From Streptomyces afghaniensis 772 (GTDB lineage: Bacteria; Actinomycetota; Actinomycetes; Streptomycetales; Streptomycetaceae), in NCBI GenBank assembly GCA_000415505.1, contig KE354322.1, positions 1 through 40,888 on the forward strand: 40,888 nt of DNA. Direction: 5' to 3'. Position numbers and translations under genes: made by a program. Numbering within the stretch: the stretch's first letter is position 1; each line of letters opens with the position of its first letter. This document shows positions 18,040 through 25,349 of the stretch, in pieces. The notes under the pieces were generated by a model. It was not told the origin of the DNA, ran no database searches, and was given only the letters and a program-made list of their open reading frames with translations.

Positions 18040-19772
18040 CAGGCAGCCTCCGCTTCCGTGAGCTGGGAGAGCACGATCTCCCGGTAGGTCTCGTTGTCCG
18101 CCATCAGCTCGTGGTGCCGGCCGGTGCCGACGACGTGGCCCTCGTCGAGGACGACGATCCGGTCGGCGTCCCGGATGGTCGCCACCCGCTGGGCGACGAT
18201 CACGACGGTCGCCTCCGCGGTCTCCTGCGCGAGCGCGGCCCGCAGGGCGGCGTCCGTGGCGTAGTCGAGGGCGGAGAAGGAGTCGTCGAAGAGGTAGATC
18301 TCCGGGCGCTGCACGAGCGTCCGGGCGATCGCGAGCCGCTGCCGCTGACCGCCCGAGACGTTCGTCCCGCCCTGCGCGATCGGCGCGTCGAGCCCGCCCT
18401 CCAGCCGCTCCACGAACTCCTTGGCCTGCGCCACCTCCAGCGCGTGCCACAGCTCCTCGTCGGTGGCGTCCGGATTGCCGTAGCGCAGGTTGGTCGCCAC
18501 CGTGCCCGCGAACAGATACGGCTTCTGCGGCACCATCCCGACGGTCTTCGCGAGCAGCTCCGGGTCGATCTCCGCCACCTCGACCCCGTCCACGAGCACC
18601 TGCCCCTCGGTCGCGTCGAACAGCCGCGGGACCAGCCCCAGCAGGGTCGACTTGCCACTGCCGGTCGAGCCGATGACGGCGGTCGTCTCGCCGGGCCGGG
18701 CGACCAGGTCGACGGCGCGCAGCACCGGCTCCTCGGCACCCGGATAGCGGAAGCCCGCCCCGCGGAGCTCCAGATGCCCGTGCCGGCGCAGCTCCCGCAC
18801 GGGCGCCGACGGCGGCACGACGCTCGACGAGGTGTCCAGCACCTCCTGGATGCGCTCCGCACACACCTCCGCGCGCGGCACCATCATGAACATGAAGGTG
18901 GCCATCATCACGGACATGACGATCTGCATCAGATAGGCGAGGAACGCGGTCAGGTCACCGATCTGCATCTCCCCGCTGTCGATCCGGTGCGCGCCGAACC
19001 ACACCACGGCGATCGACGACAGGTTCACCACCGTCATCACGATCGGGAACATCAGTGCGAGCAGGTTTCCGGTGCCCAGCGCGAAGTCCGTGAGATCGGT
19101 GTTTGCCTTGCGGAAGCGCTGCTGCTCGTACTCGTCCCGGACGAAGGCCCGGATGACGCGGTTGCCGGTGATCTGCTCGCGCAGCACCCGGTTCACCGTG
19201 TCCAACCGCGTCTGCATGGCCCGGAACAGCGGCCGCAGCCGCCGCACGATCAGCGTCACGCAGATGCCCAGCACCGGTACGACCGCCACCAGCACCCCGG
19301 ACAGCGGCACGTCGAGACCGAGCGCCAGCACGATGCCGCCCACGCACATGATCGGCGCCGACACCATCAGCGTGAACGTCATCAGCGCCAGCATCTGCAC
19401 CTGCTGGACGTCGTTCGTCGTACGGGTGATCAGCGAGGGCGCGCCGAACTGACCCACCTCACGCGCGGAGAACGACTGCACCCGGTCGAACACGGCAGCT
19501 CGTACGTCCCGCCCGAGCGCCGATGCCGTACGGGCGCCGTAGTACACGGCACCGATGTTGCACACGACCTGGACCAGCGAAATGCCGATCATGAGGGCGC
19601 CGTAGCCCAGGATGTAGCCGGTGTCTCCGTTCACGACACCCTGGTCGATGATGTCCGCGTTCAGCGTGGGCAGGTAGAGCGTGGCGCAGGTCTGCAGGAA
19701 CTGCAGCAGCACCAGCAGGACGATGGGTCTCTTGTAGGGCCTGAGATGGACCCGCAGGAGTGGTATGAGCAC
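18039..19772 (-). CDS. ABC exporter half-transporter, subunit 1 (degenerate Walker B)
   Basis: A 577-residue exporter subunit starting at GTG 19772 (MLIPLLRVHLRPYKRPIVLL). It has six predicted membrane segments, among them IVLLVLLQFLQTCATLYLP, IGISLVQVVCNIGAVYYG and VLVAVVPVLGICVTLIV. The ATPase domain has Walker A GSTGSGKSTLLGL, a canonical signature NVSGGQRQRLAIARTLV, and Walker B IYLFDDSFSALD, where the catalytic Glu is Asp. It is the first gene of a two-gene operon with the consensus subunit. The AT-rich stretch 19850-19868 upstream (containing TTACCTCAACCGAATTAA) may hold the promoter or an operator, but I cannot assign boxes with confidence. Confidence 0.9.
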   Translation of the reverse strand: MLIPLLRVHLRPYKRPIVLLVLLQFLQTCATLYLPTLNADIIDQGVVNGDTGYILGYGALMIGISLVQVVCNIGAVYYGARTASALGRDVRAAVFDRVQSFSAREVGQFGAPSLITRTTNDVQQVQMLALMTFTLMVSAPIMCVGGIVLALGLDVPLSGVLVAVVPVLGICVTLIVRRLRPLFRAMQTRLDTVNRVLREQITGNRVIRAFVRDEYEQQRFRKANTDLTDFALGTGNLLALMFPIVMTVVNLSSIAVVWFGAHRIDSGEMQIGDLTAFLAYLMQIVMSVMMATFMFMMVPRAEVCAERIQEVLDTSSSVVPPSAPVRELRRHGHLELRGAGFRYPGAEEPVLRAVDLVARPGETTAVIGSTGSGKSTLLGLVPRLFDATEGQVLVDGVEVAEIDPELLAKTVGMVPQKPYLFAGTVATNLRYGNPDATDEELWHALEVAQAKEFVERLEGGLDAPIAQGGTNVSGGQRQRLAIARTLVQRPEIYLFDDSFSALDYATDAALRAALAQETAEATVVIVAQRVATIRDADRIVVLDEGHVVGTGRHHELMADNETYREIVLSQLTEAEAA

Positions 19773-19915
19773 GCTGCTTCTCTCGGGTGGGTGACGGGGC
19801 GGGTTCGTTGCCCCTGGCCCCTATCGTCGAACACTCCACCCGCGTTACCTCAACCGAATTAACCCAACAGGCGGTCAAAAAGCCCCGGGCTCCCTCGGAT
19901 CCGCCCGCCCGGCCA

Positions 19916-21370
19916 CTACGGCCGCATCGCCCCCGGATGCGTCTGCTCCCGTACCGACACGAACTGCTGCCGCACCGCCTGCCCCACGGCCAGTTCCTCC
20001 CCGGGCTCCAGCACCTGCGCGACCGCGCCCTGCCAGGCCGGCGGGGTCCGCGCGTCGAGCGTGCCCTGGGACGCCCCGAGTGCCCAGGCGGCCTGCCGGG
20101 CGGCTCCGATCGCCGCGTAGTCCGCCGGCTGCGGCACCACGACCTGCGTCCCGAACAGCGAGGGCGCGGCCGCCTGCACGGCGGGCAGTTCGGCGGCCGG
20201 ACCGAGCAGGAACACCCGCCGCACCTCCACGCCCCGGGCGCGCAGCACGTCCAGCGCGTCCGCGAGCCCGCACAGCATGCCCTCGAACGCGGCCCGCGCC
20301 AGATGCTCCGCCTTCATCGACTCGCGCCTGAGCCCCGCCAGGGTCCCCGCGGTGTGCGGCAGGTTCGGCGTCCGCTCACCCTCCAGATAGGGCAGCAGCA
20401 CCAGCCCGTGCGCCCCCGGCGTCGACTTCATCGCCAGCTCGGACAGGCTCTCCAGATCGGGCAGCCCCAGCAGCTCGGCGGTGCCGCGCAGCGTCCGTAC
20501 GGCGTTCAGCGTGGTGACGACCGGCAGGTGCATGCCGGTCGCGTCGGCCAGCGCGGTGATCATCCCGGAGCCGTCGACCAGCGCCTCGGGATGCACGGCC
20601 ATCACGGACCCGGACGCGCCCAGCGACACGACCGCGTCCCCGAGCCCGATGCCGAGCCCGAAGGCCGCCGCCATGGTCTCGCCGGTCCCCACGGAGATCA
20701 GCAGCCCCTCCGGCGTCGTACCGGCCGCGTCCGCCGGGCCGATCACCTCCGGCAGCATTACCTGGTGCCCGAGCGCCAGCTCGACCAGGTCGGGCCGGTA
20801 GGCGCCGGTCGCCGCGGACCAGTACCCGGTGCCGGACGCCCCGCCCCGGTCGGTGGTTCTCCGGACCGGCCGGCCCAGCAGCTGCCAGACCAGCCAGTCG
20901 TGCGCCTGTAGGAGGATCGCGGTGCGCTGCGCGTTCTCGGGCTCGGTCCGGGCCAGCCAGCGCAGCTTCGTCACCGGCTGCGCGGCCTGGGGCACACATC
21001 CCACCGCCTGCGCCCACGCCTCGCGCCCCCCGAGCGCGTCGATCAGGTCGGCCGCCGCGACCTGCGTCCGCTTGTCACCGCCGACCATCGCCGGCCGCAC
21101 GGTGTTGCCCTGCGCGTCCAGCGGCACGACGGCGTTCTGCTGCGCCGATACGCCGATGGCCTGCACGCCCTCCAGCAGACCGCCGCCCGCGGCCTCGCCC
21201 AGGGACAGCAGCCAGGCCTGCGGGTCGACGTCGGACGGCCGGCCGCCGCTGTCGGGGCTCTCCACCGGATGCGGTGCATATCCCTGCCTGAGCACGGCTC
21301 CGGAGTCCGTGTCACAGACGACGATACGAGTGAAATCGGGTGAACTGTCCAACCCGGCGACTATCCCCAT
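19916..21370 (-). CDS. FGGY-family carbohydrate kinase (xylulokinase-like)
   Basis: A 484-residue sugar kinase of the FGGY fold. The N-terminal phosphate-1 loop is GIVAGLDSSPDFTRIVVCD, the FGGY-N domain has IGVSAQQNAVVPLD and KLRWLARTEPENAQRT with LQAHDWLVWQLLGR, and the C-terminal half has VSLGASGSVMAVHPE, LVLLPYLEGERTPNLPHTAGT and the adenosine loop VRRVFLLGPAAELPAVQAA. The length and the YLEGERTPN motif suit xylulokinases. ATG 21370 is used; an in-frame TTG lies 6 bases upstream, and no Shine-Dalgarno is visible for either. It lies 143 bases upstream of the ABC exporter pair on the same strand. The substrate cannot be read from sequence. Confidence 0.85.
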   Translation of the reverse strand: MGIVAGLDSSPDFTRIVVCDTDSGAVLRQGYAPHPVESPDSGGRPSDVDPQAWLLSLGEAAGGGLLEGVQAIGVSAQQNAVVPLDAQGNTVRPAMVGGDKRTQVAAADLIDALGGREAWAQAVGCVPQAAQPVTKLRWLARTEPENAQRTAILLQAHDWLVWQLLGRPVRRTTDRGGASGTGYWSAATGAYRPDLVELALGHQVMLPEVIGPADAAGTTPEGLLISVGTGETMAAAFGLGIGLGDAVVSLGASGSVMAVHPEALVDGSGMITALADATGMHLPVVTTLNAVRTLRGTAELLGLPDLESLSELAMKSTPGAHGLVLLPYLEGERTPNLPHTAGTLAGLRRESMKAEHLARAAFEGMLCGLADALDVLRARGVEVRRVFLLGPAAELPAVQAAAPSLFGTQVVVPQPADYAAIGAARQAAWALGASQGTLDARTPPAWQGAVAQVLEPGEELAVGQAVRQQFVSVREQTHPGAMRP

Positions 21371-21435
21371 GGCCAAAATTCTGCCGTACCGCTGCGCTGG
21401 CTTGGGCCGTGGGCGCCGTGGGGATGTTGCGCCGG

Positions 21436-21489
21436 GTTTCGGGTGCGGGTGCGTTGTGGCTGGTCGCGCCGTTCCCCGCGCCCCTGAGG
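21436..21489 (-). repeat. Dispersed Streptomyces-type intergenic repeat, copy 2
   Basis: Read on the minus strand this region starts CCTCAGGGGCGCGGGGAACG, continues GCGCGACCAGCC and ends with the CACCCGCACCCG block. It is nearly the same as 9911-9960 but inverted. It sits between the FGGY kinase start and the YtxH-like gene. Confidence 0.75.
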
Positions 21490-21522
21490 GACATGACCTC
21501 GCACGGCGTCGAGAAGGAACTG

Positions 21523-21828
21523 TTACGTGTTGCTTGTGCCCCAGTCGTCCTCGCCGCCGTTGTGGGTGGCTCGCTCCTTGAGGTGGCGGACCCGCTCGGC
21601 CACCGAGTCGGGGACGCGGTCGCCGACCTTGTCGCTCACCACGTGGTACGCCTTGCCCGCGAACTCACGGCCCTGGTGGGCCGCCGACTCCGCGGTGTTG
21701 CGGACGGCGGGGTTCTGCGCGAACTGGCGGGCCGACTTCTTCAGCTGTTCGTAGCGCTCGCGTCCGGCCCTCGTGCCCAGCACGTAACCCAGCACGACTC
21801 CGGCGACGAAAGTGAGCCGGTAACGCAT
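21523..21828 (-). CDS. YtxH-like small membrane-anchored protein
   Basis: A 101-residue protein with one N-terminal membrane segment (LTFVAGVVLGYVLGTRAGRERYEQL) followed by a charged helical tail (KKSARQFAQNPAVRNTAESAAHQGREF, VRHLKERATHNGGEDDWG). The G-x-x-x-G segment running into RAGRERYEQ is the YtxH-type signature; such proteins are often stress-linked, but the biochemical role is unknown. ATG 21828 is chosen so the protein starts just before the membrane helix; GTG 21837 is an in-frame alternative. Confidence 0.75.
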   Translation of the reverse strand: MRYRLTFVAGVVLGYVLGTRAGRERYEQLKKSARQFAQNPAVRNTAESAAHQGREFAGKAYHVVSDKVGDRVPDSVAERVRHLKERATHNGGEDDWGTSNT

Positions 21829-21987
21829 GGCGACCACCCTTCCCTTGCGTAGGTCTCCGGTGCGGTGACGGCGCCGGGGAGTACCGATTGGCGGAGCACC
21901 CCCCTGCTTGCGCTAATGTATGTGTCGCAGCGAGCGCGCGCCCTCTGGCGAATACCCAGGTAGGTACGTTCGATGCAAACGAGACCT

Positions 21988-22060
21988 TCCTCGGTAGCTC
22001 AATTGGCAGAGCAGCCGGCTGTTAACCGGCAGGTTACTGGTTCGAGTCCAGTCCGGGGAG
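21988..22060 (+). tRNA. tRNA-Asn (anticodon GTT), copy 1
   Basis: A 73-base cloverleaf: acceptor TCCTCGG paired with CCGGGGA, D arm TAGCTCAATTGGCAGAGCA, anticodon loop TGTTAAC (GTT), T arm ACTGGTTCGAGTCCAGT, discriminator G. CCA is not encoded. The gene lies 6 bases upstream of a near-identical copy. Confidence 0.95.
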
Positions 22061-22065
22061 CTCGG

Positions 22066-22138
22066 TCCTCCGTAGCTCAATTGGCAGAGCAGCCGGCTGT
22101 TAACCGGCAGGTTACTGGTTCGAGTCCAGTCGGGGGAG
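22066..22138 (+). tRNA. tRNA-Asn (anticodon GTT), copy 2
   Basis: Identical to copy 1 except in the acceptor stem, where TCCTCCG pairs with CGGGGGA. Base pair 6-67 has changed from G-C to C-G on both sides, so pairing is kept. CCA is not encoded. A terminator follows at 22150. Confidence 0.95.
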
Positions 22139-22149
22139 CATGTTGAACG

Positions 22150-22173
22150 AGGACCCCCGCAGGGGTCCTTTTT
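22150..22173 (+). terminator. Rho-independent terminator of the tRNA-Asn pair
   Basis: Stem GGACCCC (22151-22157) with GGGGTCC (22162-22168), 4-base loop, then five T (22169-22173). It is a canonical intrinsic terminator 12 bases after the second tRNA. Confidence 0.9.
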
Positions 22174-22327
22174 CATGTCCGTTCCGATCTTCCGGGAACC
22201 GTGCGGCGCCGGGCGCAGTCCTCATGGTCGCGAAGGCCGTGCGAAGCCGACCATCCGAAGCAGGAGATCGTATGAGCGGCTATGCTGCGGCAGACGGCGC
22301 GCACACATGTACGCGACACGCCGCTAT

Positions 22328-22404
22328 GGGGCGGTAGCTCAGCCGGTTAGAGCAGCGGACTCATAATCCGTCGGCCGTGGGTTCGAGTCCCACCCGCCCC
22401 ACCA
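22328..22404 (+). tRNA. tRNA-Met (anticodon CAT)
   Basis: Acceptor GGGGCGG paired with CCGCCCC, D arm TAGCTCAGCCGGTTAGAGCA, anticodon arm GCGGACTCATAATCCGT (CAT), T arm GTGGGTTCGAGTCCCAC, discriminator A and encoded CCA (22402-22404). It is not initiator-like. A CAT anticodon could also belong to lysidine-modified tRNA-Ile2, but the elongator Met reading is the default. A weak 5-base hairpin (22405-22417) follows. Confidence 0.9.
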
Positions 22405-22423
22405 CTCGCTACGCGAGGAGAAC

Positions 22424-22484
22424 CGTTTCCAGCTGCGGAAACGTAGGGGCGGCGGCCGCGAGGCTCGGTTCAAGCTTTCCTGAA
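22424..22484. promoter_or_regulatory. Inverted repeats upstream of the metal-sensor gene
   Basis: Two dyads precede the ArsR-type gene. CGTTTCC (22424-22430) with GGAAACG (22437-22443) is a perfect 7-base inverted repeat. TTCA-N8-TGAA lies at 22469-22484, 28 bases before the GTG at 22512. The second is placed like a self-regulatory operator. The first could be a terminator stem after the tRNA, though it lacks a T tract. Assignment is inference. Confidence 0.4.
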
Positions 22485-22511
22485 TTCAGCCATCTGTGTA
22501 TCGTCGTGGCT

Positions 22512-22847
22512 GTGCTGAATCTCGCGTCCGACATCGAGGTGCTGGCGCGGTTCGGTCGCGCGCTCGCCGATCCGATCCGCTGCCGTCTGCTGCTCGTCCT
22601 GCGTGCGGCTCCGGCCTACCCGTCCGATCTGGCCGAAGCCATCGGTATCTCCCGCACGCGTCTGTCCAACCACCTGGCCTGTCTGCGTGACTGCGGACTG
22701 GTCGTCGCCGTTCCCGAGGGCCGTCGTACGCGCTACGAGCTTGCCGACCCCCGTCTGGGTCACGCGCTGGACGACCTGCGCACAGCCGTGGTGGCTGTCG
22801 CCCAGGACAGCAGGTGCCCGGACGCCGAGGAGACGGGCTGCTGCTGA
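22512..22847 (+). CDS. CmtR-like ArsR-family metal-sensing repressor
   Basis: A 111-residue winged-helix repressor. The helix-turn-helix is SDLAEAIGISRTRLSNHLACLRDCGLV, and the wing is PEGRRTRYELAD. The recognition helix carries C-x3-C (ACLRDC), and the C-terminal tail carries more Cys (SRCPDAEETGCC). This pattern is diagnostic of CmtR, the Cd(II)/Pb(II) sensor of mycobacteria, which uses Cys57, Cys61 and Cys102. It should derepress the adjacent exporter when metal binds. GTG 22512 is the probable start; GTG 22506 is an alternative, and no ribosome site is obvious. Its stop shares one base with the exporter ATG (TGATG), which implies coupled translation. Confidence 0.85.
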   Translation: MLNLASDIEVLARFGRALADPIRCRLLLVLRAAPAYPSDLAEAIGISRTRLSNHLACLRDCGLVVAVPEGRRTRYELADPRLGHALDDLRTAVVAVAQDSRCPDAEETGCC

Positions 22848-23572
22848 TGGCCGCGGAGATTTCCCTCGGCCCGGCTCCCGCACGCCGGGAGGTCCTGGCG
22901 CGCCGCATACGGCTCCTGGTGGCGGCGACGATCACCTACAACGTGATCGAAGCCGTCGTCGCCATCACGGCGGGGTCGGTCGCGTCGTCCTCCGCGCTGA
23001 TCGGCTTCGGTCTGGACTCGGTGATCGAGGTCTCGTCGGCGGCCGCGGTGGCCTGGCAGTTCTCGGCCCGCGAGCACGCCGTGCGCGAGGCGCGGGAGAG
23101 GAAGGCGCTGCGGATCATAGCCGTGTCGTTCTTCGCGCTCGCCGCCTTCGTGGCGGTGGACGCGGTCCGGTCCCTGGCGGGCAGCGGGGAAGCCGAGTCG
23201 TCGGTGACCGGCATCGTGCTGGCCGCTGTGTCCCTGGCGGTCATGCCGTTCCTCTCCGCCGCGCAGCGACTGGCCGGCCGGGAGCTCGGGTCGGCGTCGG
23301 CCGTGGCGGACTCCAAGCAGACGCTGCTGTGCACCTATCTCTCGGCGGTCCTGCTGGTGGGACTGCTCGCCAATGCGGCGTTCGGCTGGTCCTGGGCGGA
23401 TCCCACAGCCGCTCTGGTGATAGCGGGGATCGCCGTGAAGGAAGGCCGGGAGGCGTGGCGCGGAGACGGCTGCTGCGCGCCGGCCGGGCTGAGCACGCTG
23501 AAGGCCGGCGGCGATCCGGCCGGAGCCGAGGACGCCTGCGGCTGCGCCCCGGCGGGCGCCTGCTGCAACTGA
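22847..23572 (+). CDS. CDF-type cation exporter with a Cys-rich tail
   Basis: A 241-residue membrane protein with six helices (for example LVAATITYNVIEAVVAITAG, IIAVSFFALAAFVAVDAV, GIVLAAVSLAVMPFL, LSAVLLVGLLANAAFG). The layout is that of cation diffusion facilitators. The zinc-type HxxxD sites are not present: the TM2 site reads LDSVIE and the TM5 site ADSKQT. The usual cytoplasmic C-terminal dimer domain is missing and is replaced by a short tail holding seven Cys (CCAPAG, DACGCAPAGACC). That suits a soft metal such as Cd or Pb, in agreement with the CmtR-like regulator immediately upstream. Direction (export) is inferred from context. Confidence 0.8.
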   Translation: MAAEISLGPAPARREVLARRIRLLVAATITYNVIEAVVAITAGSVASSSALIGFGLDSVIEVSSAAAVAWQFSAREHAVREARERKALRIIAVSFFALAAFVAVDAVRSLAGSGEAESSVTGIVLAAVSLAVMPFLSAAQRLAGRELGSASAVADSKQTLLCTYLSAVLLVGLLANAAFGWSWADPTAALVIAGIAVKEGREAWRGDGCCAPAGLSTLKAGGDPAGAEDACGCAPAGACCN

Positions 23573-23579
23573 CCTGGCG

Positions 23580-23876
23580 ATGCCGCCACTTCGGGGCAGG
23601 GGGCCTCGTCGGTGTTCGGGTCCGGGCGTCGACACTGGGCGGTGCCGAGGCGGCGTCGGCGGTGGGTGTACGTGGTGATCGCCTGCCACAGGTGGCGGCG
23701 GTCGGTGTCGGGCCAGAGGTCCGGCGTGAAGTGCAGCTCGGCGTAGGCGGTGTGCCAGGGCAGGAAGTTGGAGGTGCGCCGCTCGTTGCCGGTGCGCCGG
23801 AGCAGGTCGACGTCCGGCATGTCCGGGTGGGGCAGGTGCCGCGCGAAGTCCTCCTCGCCGATCGGGTCGGGTGCCG
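23580..23876 (-). pseudogene. C-terminal remnant of a cis-prenyltransferase (UppS family)
   Basis: Minus-strand translation gives EEDFARHLPHPDMPDVDLL, RRTGNERRTSNFLPWHTAYA and ELHFTPDLWPDTDRRHLW. This matches the last third of undecaprenyl (cis-polyprenyl) diphosphate synthases, where the equivalent motifs are DLxIRTxGExRxSNFLLWQxAYAEFxFT and LWPDFxxxDL. The first two-thirds, including the catalytic Asp and NFSTENW region, are missing. There is no stop in this frame until 23335, inside the antisense exporter gene. Boundaries are approximate. It may be a decayed copy, or a small gene joined by a frameshift to the acidic peptide at 23877-23954. Confidence 0.6.
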
Positions 23877-23954
23877 TCAGGAGCCGGTGCCGTCGTCCTC
23901 GCTGCCGGTGTCGTCGCGGTCGCCCTCTGCCTGGGACGGGGTGTGGTCGCTCAT
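23877..23954 (-). CDS. Very small acidic peptide (25 aa), possible leader of the UppS remnant
   Basis: ATG 23954 is preceded by an ideal AAGGAGG site at 7-base spacing and encodes 25 residues rich in Asp, Glu, Gly and Ser (SQAEGDRDDTGSEDDGTGS). It ends just where the UppS-like frame begins. The strong ribosome site argues that something is translated here. A one-base change would fuse it to the UppS-like fragment. Confidence 0.4.
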   Translation of the reverse strand: MSDHTPSQAEGDRDDTGSEDDGTGS

Positions 23955-24121
23955 CGGGATGCCTCCTTCCCGTGCCGGTGGACCGGAGCGGCCGTGTGCC
24001 GTGCTCCGGCCGTGACCGGCCGAGTACCCCGACGGGCTGCGAAGCACCGTGGCAGCAGCGGGCTGCCCGGCCGGCGGCGTACCGGGGCGGCGGCCGGGGG
24101 GCGGGCTCCTCGTGCCGGGGG

Positions 24122-24816
24122 TCAGGTCCGGCCGCGGCGGGCGATGGCTCGCTGCAAGGCCTCACGGAGGCGGGGGACGGGCGGGGACCGTCGGGCTTCG
24201 TGCTGGCCGTCACGGCGGCGGCCACGTCACGGAGCTTGGTGTTGGAGAGCTGGGAGGTCTCGCGGAGGATGTGCCAGGCCTCGTCGGACGTGCAGCCGTG
24301 GGTGGCCATGAGGATGCCCCGGGCCTGGTCGATGACCGGGCGGGAGGCGATGGCCTGGCGGAGCTGCTCGACCTCCTCCTGGAGGACGTGCAGGCGCTCC
24401 GCGCGTTCCAGGGCGACCGCGGACGGGGCCGGGGCGGCCGGCCGGCCGGGCTCCGGGTCGGGGTGGGGCGTGTCGCGCAGGGGGTCGGCCGTGTCCAGGC
24501 CCGCCAGTTCCAGGATCCGGCGCGGCTGGCCGTTCCAGTTCGTGGTCGTGACCGTCACGAATCGCTGCCGGGCGAAGTCGCCCAGCACGTCGAGGAACTG
24601 CAGACCCGCCGTGTCCATGAAGTGCACGCCCCCCATGTCCAGGTCCACCCGCGTGATCGTGGGCGGCAGTTCGGCCAGGGTCCTGGCCAGTGTTTCCGCG
24701 CAGCCGTGAACCAGCTCACCGCACGGGGTGAGCTCAGCCCGTTCCGCGTCCACGCGGCCACTGATCACCAGTGTGTTCAACCCTCCTGTGCGATGTGCTG
24801 ATGCCGCAGACGTCAT
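24122..24816 (-). CDS. STAS-ANTAR regulatory protein (one apparent frameshift near the 3' end)
   Basis: About 231 residues. The N-terminal half is a STAS (anti-sigma antagonist-like) domain: RVDLDMGGVHFMDTAGLQFLDVLGD, with Thr where partner-switch STAS proteins carry the phosphorylated Ser/Thr. After a Pro-rich linker comes a short coiled region and an ANTAR RNA-binding domain: LRQAIASRPVIDQARGILMA, HGCTSDEAWHILRETSQ, SNTKLRDVAAAV. ANTAR proteins act by antitermination on dual hairpins. Read as given, the frame runs on to 23335. A one-base shift in the G-rich run near 24165-24175 yields the expected ending REALQRAIARRGRT and a stop at 24122. ATG 24816 has AGAGG upstream. It is divergent from the STAS/MEDS operon. 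Confidence 0.75.
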
Positions 24817-24933
24817 GTCACCGCCTCTTCGGTCGTGTTCCTCCTCGCGGAACCGCACGACGTCACTCGCCCCCGTGGACGTCGGTGTGAGGTGCGCCTG
24901 CCCGCCGTACGGCGTACTACACACCACAGCGGG

Positions 24934-24958
24934 GAATGAGCTTCCCCCGGGCGGGTAC
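24934..24958 (+). promoter_or_regulatory. Sigma-B-type promoter for the STAS / MEDS-kinase operon
   Basis: GAAT (24934-24937), 15 bases, then GGGTAC (24953-24958). This matches the Streptomyces SigB-family consensus GNNT-N14-16-GGGTAC/T exactly. The implied start near 24965 is about 28 bases before the TTG start at 24993, and it excludes the in-frame ATG at 24936. Confidence 0.65.
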
Positions 24959-24992
24959 GAGCGCTGTGGTCCACAAGCGTGGGGAGAGGGGC

Positions 24993-25349
24993 TTGAACAC
25001 TCAGTATCGGGTGCCGGCCGCCGGGTCCAGTGACCCCGTGCCGGGCCTGGCGGTGTTCCCGTTGTCCGGGCGCAACGGTGTCCGGGCGGCGGGTGAGGTC
25101 GTCCTGACGACACGTGCGATCTGGGAAGGCGTACTGGAGCAGGCCGTTCGCGAGGATGAGGACGTGTACTACCTGGAGTTGTCCGACGTGACGTTCGTCG
25201 ACGTCGCGGGCGCGGGTGCGCTGGCGACGGCCGCCGGGCAGCTCGGGGACGGCCGGCGGTTCGTGGTGCGACGGCCACCGCCCGCCCTGCGGCGGACGCT
25301 GGACCTGCTGTGGCCCGACCACGCCGGGATCGAGGTGTCGGTGTCATGA
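24993..25349 (+). CDS. STAS-domain protein (anti-sigma factor antagonist-like)
   Basis: A 118-residue STAS protein. Recognisable are LTTRAIWEGVLEQAVREDEDVYYLELSDVTFVDVAGAGALATAA and the terminal RRPPPALRRTLDLLWPDHAGIEV, typical of the anti-sigma antagonist fold. The usual phospho-Ser position reads DVAGAGAL, with no Ser or Thr, so regulation by phosphorylation is doubtful. The start is TTG 24993 with GGGGAG 6 bases upstream; other in-frame starts lie before the proposed transcription start. Its stop overlaps the ATG of the MEDS/HATPase gene (ATGA), so the two are co-translated and probably interact. Confidence 0.7.
   Translation: MNTQYRVPAAGSSDPVPGLAVFPLSGRNGVRAAGEVVLTTRAIWEGVLEQAVREDEDVYYLELSDVTFVDVAGAGALATAAGQLGDGRRFVVRRPPPALRRTLDLLWPDHAGIEVSVS

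Noticed and set aside
15517-18087. An 856-codon open frame on the plus strand.
   Set aside because: Its first part is an alternative frame of hrdA and the rest is antisense to the ABC exporter gene. No domains are seen.
21913-22176. An 87-codon minus-strand ORF with a repeated peptide.
   Set aside because: It is the complement of the two tRNA-Asn genes, and its repeat is the tRNA duplication.
22377-22511. N-terminal extension of the ArsR-type gene through the tRNA-Met.
   Set aside because: It begins inside the tRNA, and the protein family starts at about 22512.
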